The position numbers and the translations under genes were made by a program. A DNA stretch of 64,000 nucleotides from positions 1 through 64,000 of the forward strand of contig JAFLBR010000019.1 in assembly GCA_017303795.1 (NCBI GenBank), written 5' to 3'. Below the pieces are notes generated by a model. It was not told where the DNA came from. It saw only the letters and a program-made list of their open reading frames with translations, and did no database searches. Each line of letters starts with the position of its first letter. Positions within the stretch are counted from its first letter, which is position 1. This stretch comes from Cytophagales bacterium (lineage in GTDB: Bacteria > Bacteroidota > Bacteroidia > Cytophagales > Cyclobacteriaceae). Shown here piece by piece: positions 31,801 to 39,448 of the stretch.

Positions 31801-32400
31801 ATGGATCTGAAAGAAGCATGGAAAAAATTAGCGCAAGAAAAACTTAGTAAACCGGTTGCCGGTACGGACGAAGTCTATAATTCAAGTAAGCACCCGATCC
31901 AAAAACTTATTCGAAGTTTTAAAATTGCTTTAGGATTTGTGGTGTTTTTTGAAGGCGCGTTTGTGTACCTGGCTGTGGTTATGCCTCAGCCCATAGTTAA
32001 GGCAGCTATGGTGATGATGATGATTGTTTATGTTTTCTATTTTGTAACCAACTATAAAACCTTAAACCATATAAGAACCAATTTTAGGATGGATGAGAAC
32101 CTGAGCTATACCTTGCAATCTATTTATGACAACACCCAACAGTCATTAAAATTTCAACGCAGGTCTGCATTGTTCATTTATCCACTTGCCGCTACGTGCG
32201 GATTCTTTTTAGGACTATCAGTAGAGCGTGATGTGGTAGCGGTGTTACAACACAATTCCACGTGGATCACCTTATTAATAACCATTGCCATCTTAACACC
32301 CATCAGTTATTATGTGGCTATTCAGTTAGAGCGGGTTGGCTATGGGCGATACCTCGAGCAGCTTCGGGGGTTGATTCATCAGCTTAATTCACAAGTCTGA
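31801..32400 (+). CDS. Membrane protein coupled to the ECF sigma factor, putative anti-sigma
   Basis: The protein has 199 residues: a soluble N-terminal stretch of 38 residues, then helices at about 39-59, 63-83, 120-138 and 152-172. The start follows the sigma gene's stop by 1 bp. Proteins of this size and topology behind short Bacteroidota sigma factors are usually regarded as their regulators. The N-terminal M-D-L-K-E-A-W-K-K-L would be the sigma-binding part, which is a guess. It has no zinc motif. Confidence 0.6.
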   Translation: MDLKEAWKKLAQEKLSKPVAGTDEVYNSSKHPIQKLIRSFKIALGFVVFFEGAFVYLAVVMPQPIVKAAMVMMMIVYVFYFVTNYKTLNHIRTNFRMDENLSYTLQSIYDNTQQSLKFQRRSALFIYPLAATCGFFLGLSVERDVVAVLQHNSTWITLLITIAILTPISYYVAIQLERVGYGRYLEQLRGLIHQLNSQV

Positions 32401-32415
32401 TTATTTAAACTGATG

Positions 32416-33375
32416 TCATTTAAGGTCTTCCAGTAACTCGGCTTGTTGTAACTTATCGTTAATGGCTTTAATGGCCTGATCCAGTTCGGTCATACTTTCG
32501 GCTAGTAGCGCTCGAATTCTCTTCTCTTCATCAGGCGGTGTTTCTACCGAAAGTAAATAAAGCAAGCCACGAATGCGACTAACCGGAGCCCTTAGAATAT
32601 GTGCATTAAAATAAGTGTATTCGCGTAGTTGATTGTTTTGCTCCAACAACAATTGAGTACGAGTTGTCACCTTCTCTTCCAGCATTTGCTTTAACTCTTC
32701 CAGATCTTTACGCTGGCACTCCAGCGCTTTATATTGTTCAGAAATAGTTTCGTTGCGTTTTCTTAGTGCAGAATAAAAATCATAATTCAATCGAATGAGG
32801 TAAATGATCGATCCATTAAAGAAAGCTGCCAGAATTAAAATGATCATGCGCCAGCGGAAAAAGCCATTCGGAAAATATAAGGTTATGTTTAAATCCGGGT
32901 TATAGTAAAGAATAAATTCATACGAAAAGATTATTAGTGCCCATACAACACCCACAAAAAAGTAATACAAATACCGCTCTCGCTTTTGCGAAAAGACAAA
33001 ATGAACCATTATGGAAGTAGCAATGCAATAAAACGGATGCATAAACAACACCACTGCATGATTACCCCCGGTTACTATGGGAACTATGGTTACAAATAAT
33101 ACCCAGGTCGTCATAAAAAAGACCTTTGAGATTAAATGTCTGCGCATTGCATTCAGCAAATACCCTATAATGGCACTGAACCAGGCCAGCCACGGCACTG
33201 ACGATCGGACGGTGTGATTTTCTAATTTGAGATAATCCGGCAGGAAATAAATTAAGTATGGCAGAAGTAAGAAAAATATTAAAACGTAAACAATATTAGT
33301 TAAGGTAGTTACCCTCCTGAACTCAGAACCCATCTCATCCGAAACCCCAACCTTGAATAGATTAAATTTTTTCAA
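32416..33375 (-). CDS. Histidine-kinase-like membrane protein lacking the ATPase domain
   Basis: The protein has 319 residues. Six hydrophobic segments in 25-195 are followed by a coiled coil (about 200-250) and a phospho-acceptor-like helix F-N-A-H-I-L-R-A-P-V-S-R-I (His at about 259), with L-L-Y-L-L-S-V-E-T-P after it. The chain ends at 319, just past the second dimerisation helix, where a normal kinase would continue with a HATPase domain of about 110 residues. The ORF is closed by a proper stop, and no ATPase-like frame follows in the 16 bp before the convergent gene. It may act as a phosphotransfer or heterodimer partner; it cannot phosphorylate itself. Confidence 0.7.
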   Translation of the reverse strand: MKKFNLFKVGVSDEMGSEFRRVTTLTNIVYVLIFFLLLPYLIYFLPDYLKLENHTVRSSVPWLAWFSAIIGYLLNAMRRHLISKVFFMTTWVLFVTIVPIVTGGNHAVVLFMHPFYCIATSIMVHFVFSQKRERYLYYFFVGVVWALIIFSYEFILYYNPDLNITLYFPNGFFRWRMIILILAAFFNGSIIYLIRLNYDFYSALRKRNETISEQYKALECQRKDLEELKQMLEEKVTTRTQLLLEQNNQLREYTYFNAHILRAPVSRIRGLLYLLSVETPPDEEKRIRALLAESMTELDQAIKAINDKLQQAELLEDLK

Positions 33376-33474
33376 TGTTTTTACCTCACCTTTTTACCAG
33401 TTGCCAAGCTAAGCAAATTATAGCGGGTCAAAAATTATACAAATAAAACCCATAAACCTGCACGTATGTTTTGA

Positions 33475-33504
33475 TTGCAAATTCAACAGTGTGTGTTACA
33501 TTCG
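33475..33504 (+). promoter_or_regulatory. Bacteroidota-type promoter candidate (TTG-N19-TACATTCG)
   Basis: TTG at 33475-33477 and TACATTCG at 33497-33504 lie 19 bp apart, one base from the TAnnTTTG consensus of the phylum. The box ends 18 bp before the ATG at 33523. Confidence 0.45.
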
Positions 33505-33522
33505 CTAACCTAAATCAAACCT

Positions 33523-34467
33523 ATGTCAACATCCTCCAACCCTAACCTTCGCATTTTCTACGGAATACTTGTAGCCAATCTGGTATCTATTGTCTTAGTA
33601 GGTGCCGGTAAATACCTGGTAACTTATCTGGAGGGCAATGAGACAGGTAATAGTTCCGGCATTTTTATCTTTTCAAGCTTTGTAATTGTGCCCATGATTA
33701 TGGGTGCCATAAGCGCGTGGTACTGGCATCCGCTGCAAATGAAAACACGGGCTTACATCGGTTGGTCGGCCATTAGTACGTTAGTAGCATGCGCAGCTAG
33801 TTTTATCTTTCTAAAAGAAGGTGTTATCTGCCTGCTTATTGTATCGCCTCTTATCTTAGTATTTATAGTAACCGGGGCATTGCTTGCCCGCATGTTGTTT
33901 AACCGAAAAAATAACACGCTTAACTCAAGCCTGGCCGGTTTAGTGTTGGTGGTTTTACTTGCCGATACATTTTCATCGCACAAAAATGTGCAATTGGTTT
34001 CCGATACCATGATCGTAAACGCCCCCATCGAAAAAGTGTGGCCGTATGTAGTGGAGTATGAACCCATCACGCTAAAAGAAAACTATTGGTTGTTTCAGAT
34101 TGGGATGCCCAGTCCTGTACAAAGTACAGTTGACGGACACGAAGCGGGCGCGGGTAGAAAATGTATTTTCTCCAATGGTTATGTATTCGATGAAAAGATG
34201 ATTGTTTATAAACCCAATGAAGAATTAACATTTGATATTCTTACCCAACCGCACGATCCCGAAATAATGGGCCACATCGATATTTTACGCGGCCAGTTTA
34301 TTCTTAAAGATAATGGCGATGGCACCACAACCGTAATTGGCAACTCGTGGTATAAACTCTATGTGTTTCCGGGTTGGTATTTTAATTTGTGGAGCGAAAG
34401 TATTACCCGCAACGTACACTTACGGGTGATGGAGCATATTAAAATTCTGAGCGAACAAGGTGTTTGA
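33523..34467 (+). CDS. Membrane protein with C-terminal SRPBCC (START-like) domain
   Basis: The protein has 314 residues. Four or five hydrophobic helices cover the first 150 residues. The C-terminal part (about 160-310) begins V-N-A-P-I-E-K-V-W-P-Y-V and contains G-D-G-T-T-T-V-I-G-N-S-W-Y, as in polyketide-cyclase/SRPBCC proteins, which bind hydrophobic ligands. The combination of a membrane anchor and a ligand-binding domain suggests lipid handling; the ligand is unknown. The next gene's GTG overlaps its stop by 8 bp. Confidence 0.7.
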   Translation: MSTSSNPNLRIFYGILVANLVSIVLVGAGKYLVTYLEGNETGNSSGIFIFSSFVIVPMIMGAISAWYWHPLQMKTRAYIGWSAISTLVACAASFIFLKEGVICLLIVSPLILVFIVTGALLARMLFNRKNNTLNSSLAGLVLVVLLADTFSSHKNVQLVSDTMIVNAPIEKVWPYVVEYEPITLKENYWLFQIGMPSPVQSTVDGHEAGAGRKCIFSNGYVFDEKMIVYKPNEELTFDILTQPHDPEIMGHIDILRGQFILKDNGDGTTTVIGNSWYKLYVFPGWYFNLWSESITRNVHLRVMEHIKILSEQGV

Positions 34468-34921
34468 TTGGGTAGTGAAATATCTCGGGTTTCTAAAACA
34501 CGTGCCGGTGTTGCCGCATGTGTTCGATGCCTTGCTTAAACTAACCAGTCTGCTTACCAATAAAAACCTGCCCGATTATATAGACGAAATTGAAACTGAG
34601 GTGCTTTCGTGGCAACATACCCATGTAAGTGCGCACAAGTATGGTGGCCTTCAATTTAATATCAACACTACTGAACTAGGGCACATTCATGGCAATGGCT
34701 TGTTAGATATTTTGCTTAACCGCGAACAGAAATTTTTATTGATGAAACAATACCCTGTTCAAGACCACCACATATTCAAAAACTCGGGTTGGATTTCGTT
34801 TTGGATTAAAACCATGGAAGACAAACAAACAGCAGTTGCGTTGTTACGATATGTTTATGATTTAAAAATACCTTCACCCGATTTGAGACCGCGTAGGGTG
34901 AAGGATTTAGAAACTCTATGA
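34460..34921 (+). CDS. DUF5519-like (luciferase-domain) protein
   Basis: The protein has 153 residues and starts with GTG at 34460, overlapping the upstream gene by 8 bp. It contains the pattern H-V-S-A-H-K-Y-G-G-L-Q-F-N, then G-H-I-H-G-N-G-L-L-D-I (about 73-83) and H-H-I-F-K-N-S-G-W-I-S-F-W-I (about 95-108), which I recognise as the DUF5519 layout. The name luciferase domain comes from homology only. The histidines of G-H-I-H-G and the H-H pair look like functional residues. It overlaps the following methyltransferase gene by 4 bp. Confidence 0.75.
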   Translation: MFDWVVKYLGFLKHVPVLPHVFDALLKLTSLLTNKNLPDYIDEIETEVLSWQHTHVSAHKYGGLQFNINTTELGHIHGNGLLDILLNREQKFLLMKQYPVQDHHIFKNSGWISFWIKTMEDKQTAVALLRYVYDLKIPSPDLRPRRVKDLETL

Positions 34922-35451
34922 AAAAATTATCACTCGAAGCACTCGGCCGCATATCAGTAGAAGAATTTAAAGACTCCGAAAAAACCCCGGTTTGTATTTT
35001 ATTGGATAACGTACGCAGCCTGCACAACGTAGGGTCTGCCTTTCGCACAGCCGATGCTTTTCGCATCGAAAAAATTTACCTCACCGGCATTACCGGCACC
35101 CCACCGCACCGCGAAATACAAAAAACTGCGCTGGGCGCTACTGAATCAGTGGCGTGGGAATATTCCGAAAGCACTACCAACGCACTTGAAAAACTGAAAG
35201 CCGAATGTTACACCCTTGTAATTGTAGAACAAACTACCGACAGCATAGCATTACAAACTTTTGAGGCAACAGCCGGTGCAAAATATTGTCTGGTGTTTGG
35301 CAACGAAGTAAATGGCGTAAGCGAAGAAGCTATTGCATTGGGCGATCTTGCTTTGGAGATTCCGCAACTCGGCACCAAACATTCGCTCAACATTTCAGTT
35401 TGTTTGGGCATTGTAGTTTGGGAAGTTTTCAGGAAGACGCACCTTGGTTAG
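34918..35451 (+). CDS. SpoU/TrmH-family RNA 2'-O-methyltransferase
   Basis: The protein has 177 residues, the size of a bare SPOUT domain. Motif 1 is D-N-V-R-S-L-H-N-V-G-S-A-F-R-T-A-D, motif 2 L-V-F-G-N-E-V-N-G-V-S and motif 3 I-P-Q-L-G-T-K-H-S-L-N-I-S-V (about 155-168). These carry the Arg, Glu and Asn/Ser residues of the knot active site. It lacks an N-terminal RNA-binding extension, so it resembles TrmL/TrmH-like small members, and the target nucleotide cannot be deduced. It overlaps the DUF5519 gene by 4 bp and ends the operon. Confidence 0.88.
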   Translation: MKKLSLEALGRISVEEFKDSEKTPVCILLDNVRSLHNVGSAFRTADAFRIEKIYLTGITGTPPHREIQKTALGATESVAWEYSESTTNALEKLKAECYTLVIVEQTTDSIALQTFEATAGAKYCLVFGNEVNGVSEEAIALGDLALEIPQLGTKHSLNISVCLGIVVWEVFRKTHLG

Positions 35452-35546
35452 TTGCTGGTTGCTTGTTACTGGTCGCTGGTTCGATTGGAGTAACTTAATC
35501 AAAAAGTCTATACAACCAGAAGCAAGAAGCCAGCAACCGGCAACTA
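35449..35546. repeat. TAGTTGCTGGTT imperfect inverted-repeat element, copy A
   Basis: The arms 35449-35481 and 35514-35546 are imperfect inverted repeats (the second arm contains CCAGCAACCGGCAACTA). The centre carries GAGTAACTTAA, also found in copy B (36702-36815). It overlaps the last codons of the convergent sugar dehydrogenase gene (stop 35544-35546). Confidence 0.55.
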
Positions 35547-36662
35547 TTTCACCGGCATCAACCTATTCACCGTTCCTGGGTTTTCAGTGGTAACATAAAT
35601 GTACCCATCCGGACTTTGCGCCACGGCTCTTACCCGACCGATTTTTTCAAGCATTCTTTCTTCCGCTACAAATTTTCCATCAGCAACTTCTACACGCGCT
35701 ATTAATTGAAACGCCAATGCGCCCACTAAAAAATTTCCTTTCCAGTTTGGATACTTATCGCTGGTAACCATAGTTAATCCGCAGGGTGCAATAGACGGCA
35801 CCCAATAGCGCACAGGTTGCTCCATGCCAGGTTTGGTTGTAAGATCTGAGATAGGTGTGCCATTATAATCAATACCATAAGTAATAACCGGCCAACCGTA
35901 GTTCTTGCCTTTCTCTACTTTATTCAATTCATCGCCACCTTTAGGGCCGTGTTCATGATTCCACAACGTGTTGGTTTGTTTATCGTAATACACACCTTGC
36001 GGATTGCGATGTCCGTACGACCAGATTTCAGGTTTGGCACCGGCCGTATTTACAAACGGATTATCATTCGGCACGCGACCGTCTTCATGCAAGCGCAAAA
36101 TTTTACCGAGGTGATTACTTAAGTCTTGTGCATTTTCTTTTTTGCCGCGCTCGCCCGAAGAAAAATAAATGTAGCCTTTGCCATCAAACACTATGCGCGA
36201 ACCAAAATGCACTCCCGATGAAGTAGTAGGTTGAGCTTTAAAAAGTTCTTCCAGATTTACCAACGCATTGCCTTGCAGTTTTGCACGCGCTATTACTGTA
36301 CCGCCATTGCTGCCGTCCGGTTTAGCATACGTTAAATAAATCCAACCGTTTTGTGCATAGTTAGGATGCAGCTGAATATCCATCAGTCCGCCCTGCCCTT
36401 TATCATATACTTTCGGTACACCCGTAATTTTTTCGGGCAACAGTTTGCCATCTTTAATAATGCGGATCTCGCCACTTTTTTCGGTAACCAGAATCCGGCC
36501 ATCGGGTAAAAATGTTATGCCCCACACACTTTGCAAATCGGAAGTAATGATTTCAAATACAAACTTTTGTTTTTGCGTGGTGATGGTTTCGCCCGATTTA
36601 GGTTGAGCCTGAATCTGACAATACAAAATGGTAAGGAGTGCGAAGGCGAAAAAGTTTTTCAT
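35544..36662 (-). CDS. PQQ-dependent sugar dehydrogenase (glucose/sorbosone type), exported
   Basis: The protein has 372 residues with a signal peptide ending at about 19 (C-Q-I-Q-A-Q). The family signature is visible: S-V-W-G-I-T-F-L-P-D-G-R-I-L-V-T-E-K-S-G near the N-terminus, H-F-G-S-R-I-V-F, the S-Y-G-H-R-N-P-Q-G run, W-N-H-E-H-G-P-K-G-G-D-E-L-N and a C-terminal G-R-V-R-A-V. The beta-propeller probably oxidises an aldose in the periplasm, with quinone as acceptor. It is flanked on both sides by copies of the same repeat element. Confidence 0.88.
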   Translation of the reverse strand: MKNFFAFALLTILYCQIQAQPKSGETITTQKQKFVFEIITSDLQSVWGITFLPDGRILVTEKSGEIRIIKDGKLLPEKITGVPKVYDKGQGGLMDIQLHPNYAQNGWIYLTYAKPDGSNGGTVIARAKLQGNALVNLEELFKAQPTTSSGVHFGSRIVFDGKGYIYFSSGERGKKENAQDLSNHLGKILRLHEDGRVPNDNPFVNTAGAKPEIWSYGHRNPQGVYYDKQTNTLWNHEHGPKGGDELNKVEKGKNYGWPVITYGIDYNGTPISDLTTKPGMEQPVRYWVPSIAPCGLTMVTSDKYPNWKGNFLVGALAFQLIARVEVADGKFVAEERMLEKIGRVRAVAQSPDGYIYVTTENPGTVNRLMPVK

Positions 36663-36701
36663 GGTTGTGGATTAGGTTGCAAGATAGGAGATTGAAGGTG
36701 A

Positions 36702-36815
36702 ATAGTTGCTGGTTGCTTGCTTCTTGCAACTGGTTTGTTAAGAGTAACTTAACAAGTTAAGCTTACTACCAGCAACCAGAGACCAGAAGCCAGAGACCAG
36801 CAACCAGTAAACCAG
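36702..36815. repeat. TAGTTGCTGGTT imperfect inverted-repeat element, copy B
   Basis: It opens TAGTTGCTGGTTGCTTGC and ends with a CCAGAGACCAG-rich arm; the centre shares GAGTAACTTAA with copy A. It lies between the dehydrogenase start (36662) and the next gene. Confidence 0.55.
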
Positions 36816-36828
36816 CGACAGTATTCAC

Positions 36829-36836
36829 TACCTTTG
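36829..36836 (+). promoter_or_regulatory. Perfect TAnnTTTG -7 box
   Basis: TACCTTTG at 36829-36836 matches the Bacteroidota -7 consensus exactly and ends 19 bp before the ATG at 36856. No clear -33 TTG is seen about 20 bp upstream, where repeat copy B ends. Confidence 0.4.
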
Positions 36837-36855
36837 TCCATTACCAAACTAAACA

Positions 36856-37335
36856 ATGACAGCTGCCTCCCTGGCCGACATCCGGAAAGAATTACAACAC
36901 ACTAATGCCGATACACTGCAGGCACTTTGCCTTCGGTTGGCCCGATATAAAAAAGAAAATAAAGAGCTATTAAACTATTTGCTGTTCGAAGCGCATGACG
37001 AGTCAGCCTACATTCAGCAGGTAAAAACAGAAGCAGAGTTAATGTTTGAAGAAATTGCGGACAAGAATTTATACCTCGTTAAAAAAATTCTGCGCAAAAT
37101 TCTTCGGTTTACCAATCGGCAAATTAAATACTCGGGCTTACCACAAACAGAATTGGAGTTACGGATTTTCTTTTGCGAGAAAGTGGTAACGGCTCAGATT
37201 CCATTAAGTACCGGAACTGTTTTATACAATCTCTATCAGCAACAACTAAAGAAGATAGGTAGCGTACTTGCCAAACTCCCCGAAGATTTACAGGGCGACT
37301 ATACTACTTCCTTAAAAACAATTCGTTATGAGTGA
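36856..37335 (+). CDS. Uncharacterised helical protein, 159 aa, coupled to VF530
   Basis: This is an all-helical soluble protein with a charged helix pattern ([23 protein letters not shown]) and a conserved-looking [18 protein letters not shown]. There is no signal peptide. It overlaps the VF530 gene by 8 bp (37328-37335), so the two should be translated together. The basic middle helix could contact nucleic acid, which is speculation. Confidence 0.65.
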   Translation: MTAASLADIRKELQHTNADTLQALCLRLARYKKENKELLNYLLFEAHDESAYIQQVKTEAELMFEEIADKNLYLVKKILRKILRFTNRQIKYSGLPQTELELRIFFCEKVVTAQIPLSTGTVLYNLYQQQLKKIGSVLAKLPEDLQGDYTTSLKTIRYE

Positions 37336-37543
37336 TCAACCTAATAATCCGCTACACGGAAAAACACTGGAGTTTATTTTAAATTTTCTGGTAGCTAAAT
37401 ATGGCTGGGAAGAATTAGGCGCACGCATTCCGGTAAATTGCTTTCTGCACGATCCCAGCATAAAATCCAGTCTAACATTTTTTAGAAAAACCCCGTGGGC
37501 TCGAAAAAAGGTAGAAGATTTATACCTGGATTCGCTCGATTAA
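37328..37543 (+). CDS. VF530-family small DNA-binding-like protein
   Basis: The protein has 71 residues: [30 protein letters not shown], and the C-terminal [19 protein letters not shown], the complete VF530 (DUF2132) signature. A structural double-stranded-DNA-binding role has been proposed for this family. It is translationally coupled to the helical protein just upstream. Confidence 0.88.
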   Translation: MSDQPNNPLHGKTLEFILNFLVAKYGWEELGARIPVNCFLHDPSIKSSLTFFRKTPWARKKVEDLYLDSLD

Positions 37544-37579
37544 ATCTGATTTGACTCGATAGTAACAGATCAAAATAAT

Positions 37580-37620
37580 TTAAGCTATCCGTGCCAATCT
37601 GTGAAATCTGTGGCAACAAT
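37580..37620. repeat. CCGTGCCAATCTGTGAAATCTGTGG-type interspersed sequence
   Basis: The stretch around 37590-37614 resembles short repeated sequences (NNCCGTG-CAATCTGTGG style) that I recall from many Bacteroidota intergenic regions. Only one copy is in the window. Confidence 0.3.
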
Positions 37621-37679
37621 ATCCACCTCAAAACCAGAAAAAATTAACAACTTTGCGCAGCTAATTTGAAGCACTTGTA

Positions 37680-38846
37680 ATGTCCGATCGTTATAACCAA
37701 CGCGGAGTTTCCGCCAGCAAAGAAGATGTACACCAGGCCATCAAACTTTTAGATAAAGGTTTGTTTCCAAAAGCCTTCTGTAAAATTGTGCCCGATACAC
37801 TGGCAGCCGATCCTGACTATTGCACCATTATGCATGCCGATGGAGCCGGTACCAAATCTTCACTGGCTTATATCTATTGGAAAGAAACGGGCGACCTATC
37901 GGTATGGAAAGGCATTGCACAAGATGCTATCATTATGAACATTGATGATCTGCTGTGTGTGTGTGCAACCGGACCCATCTTATTATCATCTACTATTGGT
38001 CGCAATAAAAATCTTATTCCGGGCGAAGTTATTTCTACCATCATTAACGGAACCGAAGAAGTATTGGAAATGCTGCGCCAGCATGGCATGGAGATTTACA
38101 GCACGGGTGGCGAAACTGCCGATGTAGGCGATCTGGTACGCACCATAATTGTTGATAGTACAGTTACTGCCCGCATGAAACGGAAAGAGGTAATCGACAA
38201 TGCAAGCATTCAGGCGGGTGATGTCATTGTGGGATTAGCCTCGTATGGAAAAGCTACTTACGAAAGTGAATACAATGGCGGCATGGGCAGCAACGGATTA
38301 ACTTCTGCACGCCACGATGTGTTTGATCATAGCTATGCTACAAAATATCCGGAGACGTATGATAAAGCCGTGCCCGATGAGTTGGTGTATTCCGGCAAAT
38401 ACAAAGTTACCGATGAAGTGCCCGGTGTAGAAGTAAACGTAGGCAAGCTTGTGCTTTCACCCACGCGCACGTATGCTCCGGTAATGTTAAAAGTTTTAGA
38501 CGCTTTGCGAGTAAATATTCACGGCATTGTGCATTGCAGCGGTGGCGCACAAACCAAAGTGTTACACTTTGTAGAAAATGTTCATGTAATTAAAGATAAC
38601 CTGTTTCCAATTCCGCCTCTGTTTAAACTGATACACGAATGTTCCGGCACCGACTGGAAAGAAATGTATAAGGTGTTTAACATGGGCCACCGTATGGAAG
38701 TTTATTTACCTCAACAACATGCCCAACAGGTAATTTCTATTGCCGAAAGTTTTGGTATTGAGGCGAAGGTTATTGGTCGGGTAGAGAAGGCGGACAAAAA
38801 GCAAGTAACGCTGAAGACCGAGAATGGGGTGTTTGAGTATTTTTGA
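37680..38846 (+). CDS. purM: Phosphoribosylformylglycinamidine cyclo-ligase (AIR synthetase)
   Basis: The protein has 388 residues and is of the divergent Bacteroidota PurM type, longer than the usual 345. The start block Y-N-Q-R-G-V-S-A-S-K-E-D-V and the glycine-rich H-A-D-G-A-G-T-K-S-S (about 54-63), D-D-L-L-C-V, G-G-E-T-A-D and G-G-M-G-S-N-G-L-T-S-A-R-H identify the ATP-binding and substrate loops. The enzyme closes the imidazole ring of purines, step 5 of the de novo pathway. No other purine gene is adjacent. A CAACTTTG sequence about 30 bp before the ATG could be the -7 box. Confidence 0.88.
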   Translation: MSDRYNQRGVSASKEDVHQAIKLLDKGLFPKAFCKIVPDTLAADPDYCTIMHADGAGTKSSLAYIYWKETGDLSVWKGIAQDAIIMNIDDLLCVCATGPILLSSTIGRNKNLIPGEVISTIINGTEEVLEMLRQHGMEIYSTGGETADVGDLVRTIIVDSTVTARMKRKEVIDNASIQAGDVIVGLASYGKATYESEYNGGMGSNGLTSARHDVFDHSYATKYPETYDKAVPDELVYSGKYKVTDEVPGVEVNVGKLVLSPTRTYAPVMLKVLDALRVNIHGIVHCSGGAQTKVLHFVENVHVIKDNLFPIPPLFKLIHECSGTDWKEMYKVFNMGHRMEVYLPQQHAQQVISIAESFGIEAKVIGRVEKADKKQVTLKTENGVFEYF

Positions 38847-38913
38847 TTTCATTTTCTGCCACAACTAAGGTCTCACAAAGGTTAATGTCTTAGCGTCTAA
38901 GAGGTTTTAAAAC

Positions 38914-39354
38914 TCACTCCTTCTTCCCCCCCACCAAATCCTTCAATGGATCCCACAATTTTACATCATCCGCAATGTCAGTAAGCTGAATAGACAGTGC
39001 TCGGGTAGAAATCTGGATTTCGCGTAGCGACATACCCAATGAAATCAATAAGGATAACAACGCACCACCAAAAATATATTTGGCTATCATTTCATGTCCA
39101 CCAAACAAAAAGAACATACACAACACGCTTAGGAATAAAGAAAATATACTCAGCATCTGCATATCGCGAATCAAACGTACGCGCACTTTTAAATTGCGGA
39201 TCTGATCGGCCACCCGCATGTCTTGTTTGTTCTGGTAATCGTTTGCCAACTTTCGGATAAGAGCCGCTATGGCCAGAAACCGATTGGTGTAAGCCAGCAA
39301 AATCAATGAAACTGTTGGAAACAAAAGCGCGGGAGTAGTTAGTGTTAATTCCAT
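38914..39354 (-). CDS. DUF2721 membrane protein
   Basis: I place the start at 39354 (M-E-L-T-L-T-T-P-A-L-L-F-P), which fits the family better than the longer frame from 39384. The 146-residue product has a short N-terminal hydrophobic stretch with L-L-A-Y-T-N-R-F, the R-L-I-R-D-M-Q-M helix and two closing membrane helices. This is the DUF2721 layout, of unknown function. It is divergent from the S9 peptidase gene. Confidence 0.75.
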   Translation of the reverse strand: MELTLTTPALLFPTVSLILLAYTNRFLAIAALIRKLANDYQNKQDMRVADQIRNLKVRVRLIRDMQMLSIFSLFLSVLCMFFLFGGHEMIAKYIFGGALLSLLISLGMSLREIQISTRALSIQLTDIADDVKLWDPLKDLVGGKKE

Positions 39355-39421
39355 GCCCGCAAAGATAGCCTCGCGAATTGCCATTAATCAAAAAAATAAG
39401 AGAATCCCCTAATCTGATATG

Positions 39422-39429
39422 TACTTTCG
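39422..39429 (+). promoter_or_regulatory. Promoter -7-like box TACTTTCG
   Basis: TACTTTCG (39422-39429) is one base from TAnnTTTG and lies 20 bp before the ATG at 39449. Because it lies downstream of the alternative start at 39419, it supports the ATG at 39449. Confidence 0.4.
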
Positions 39430-39448
39430 TTACTCAAATCAAAATTCT

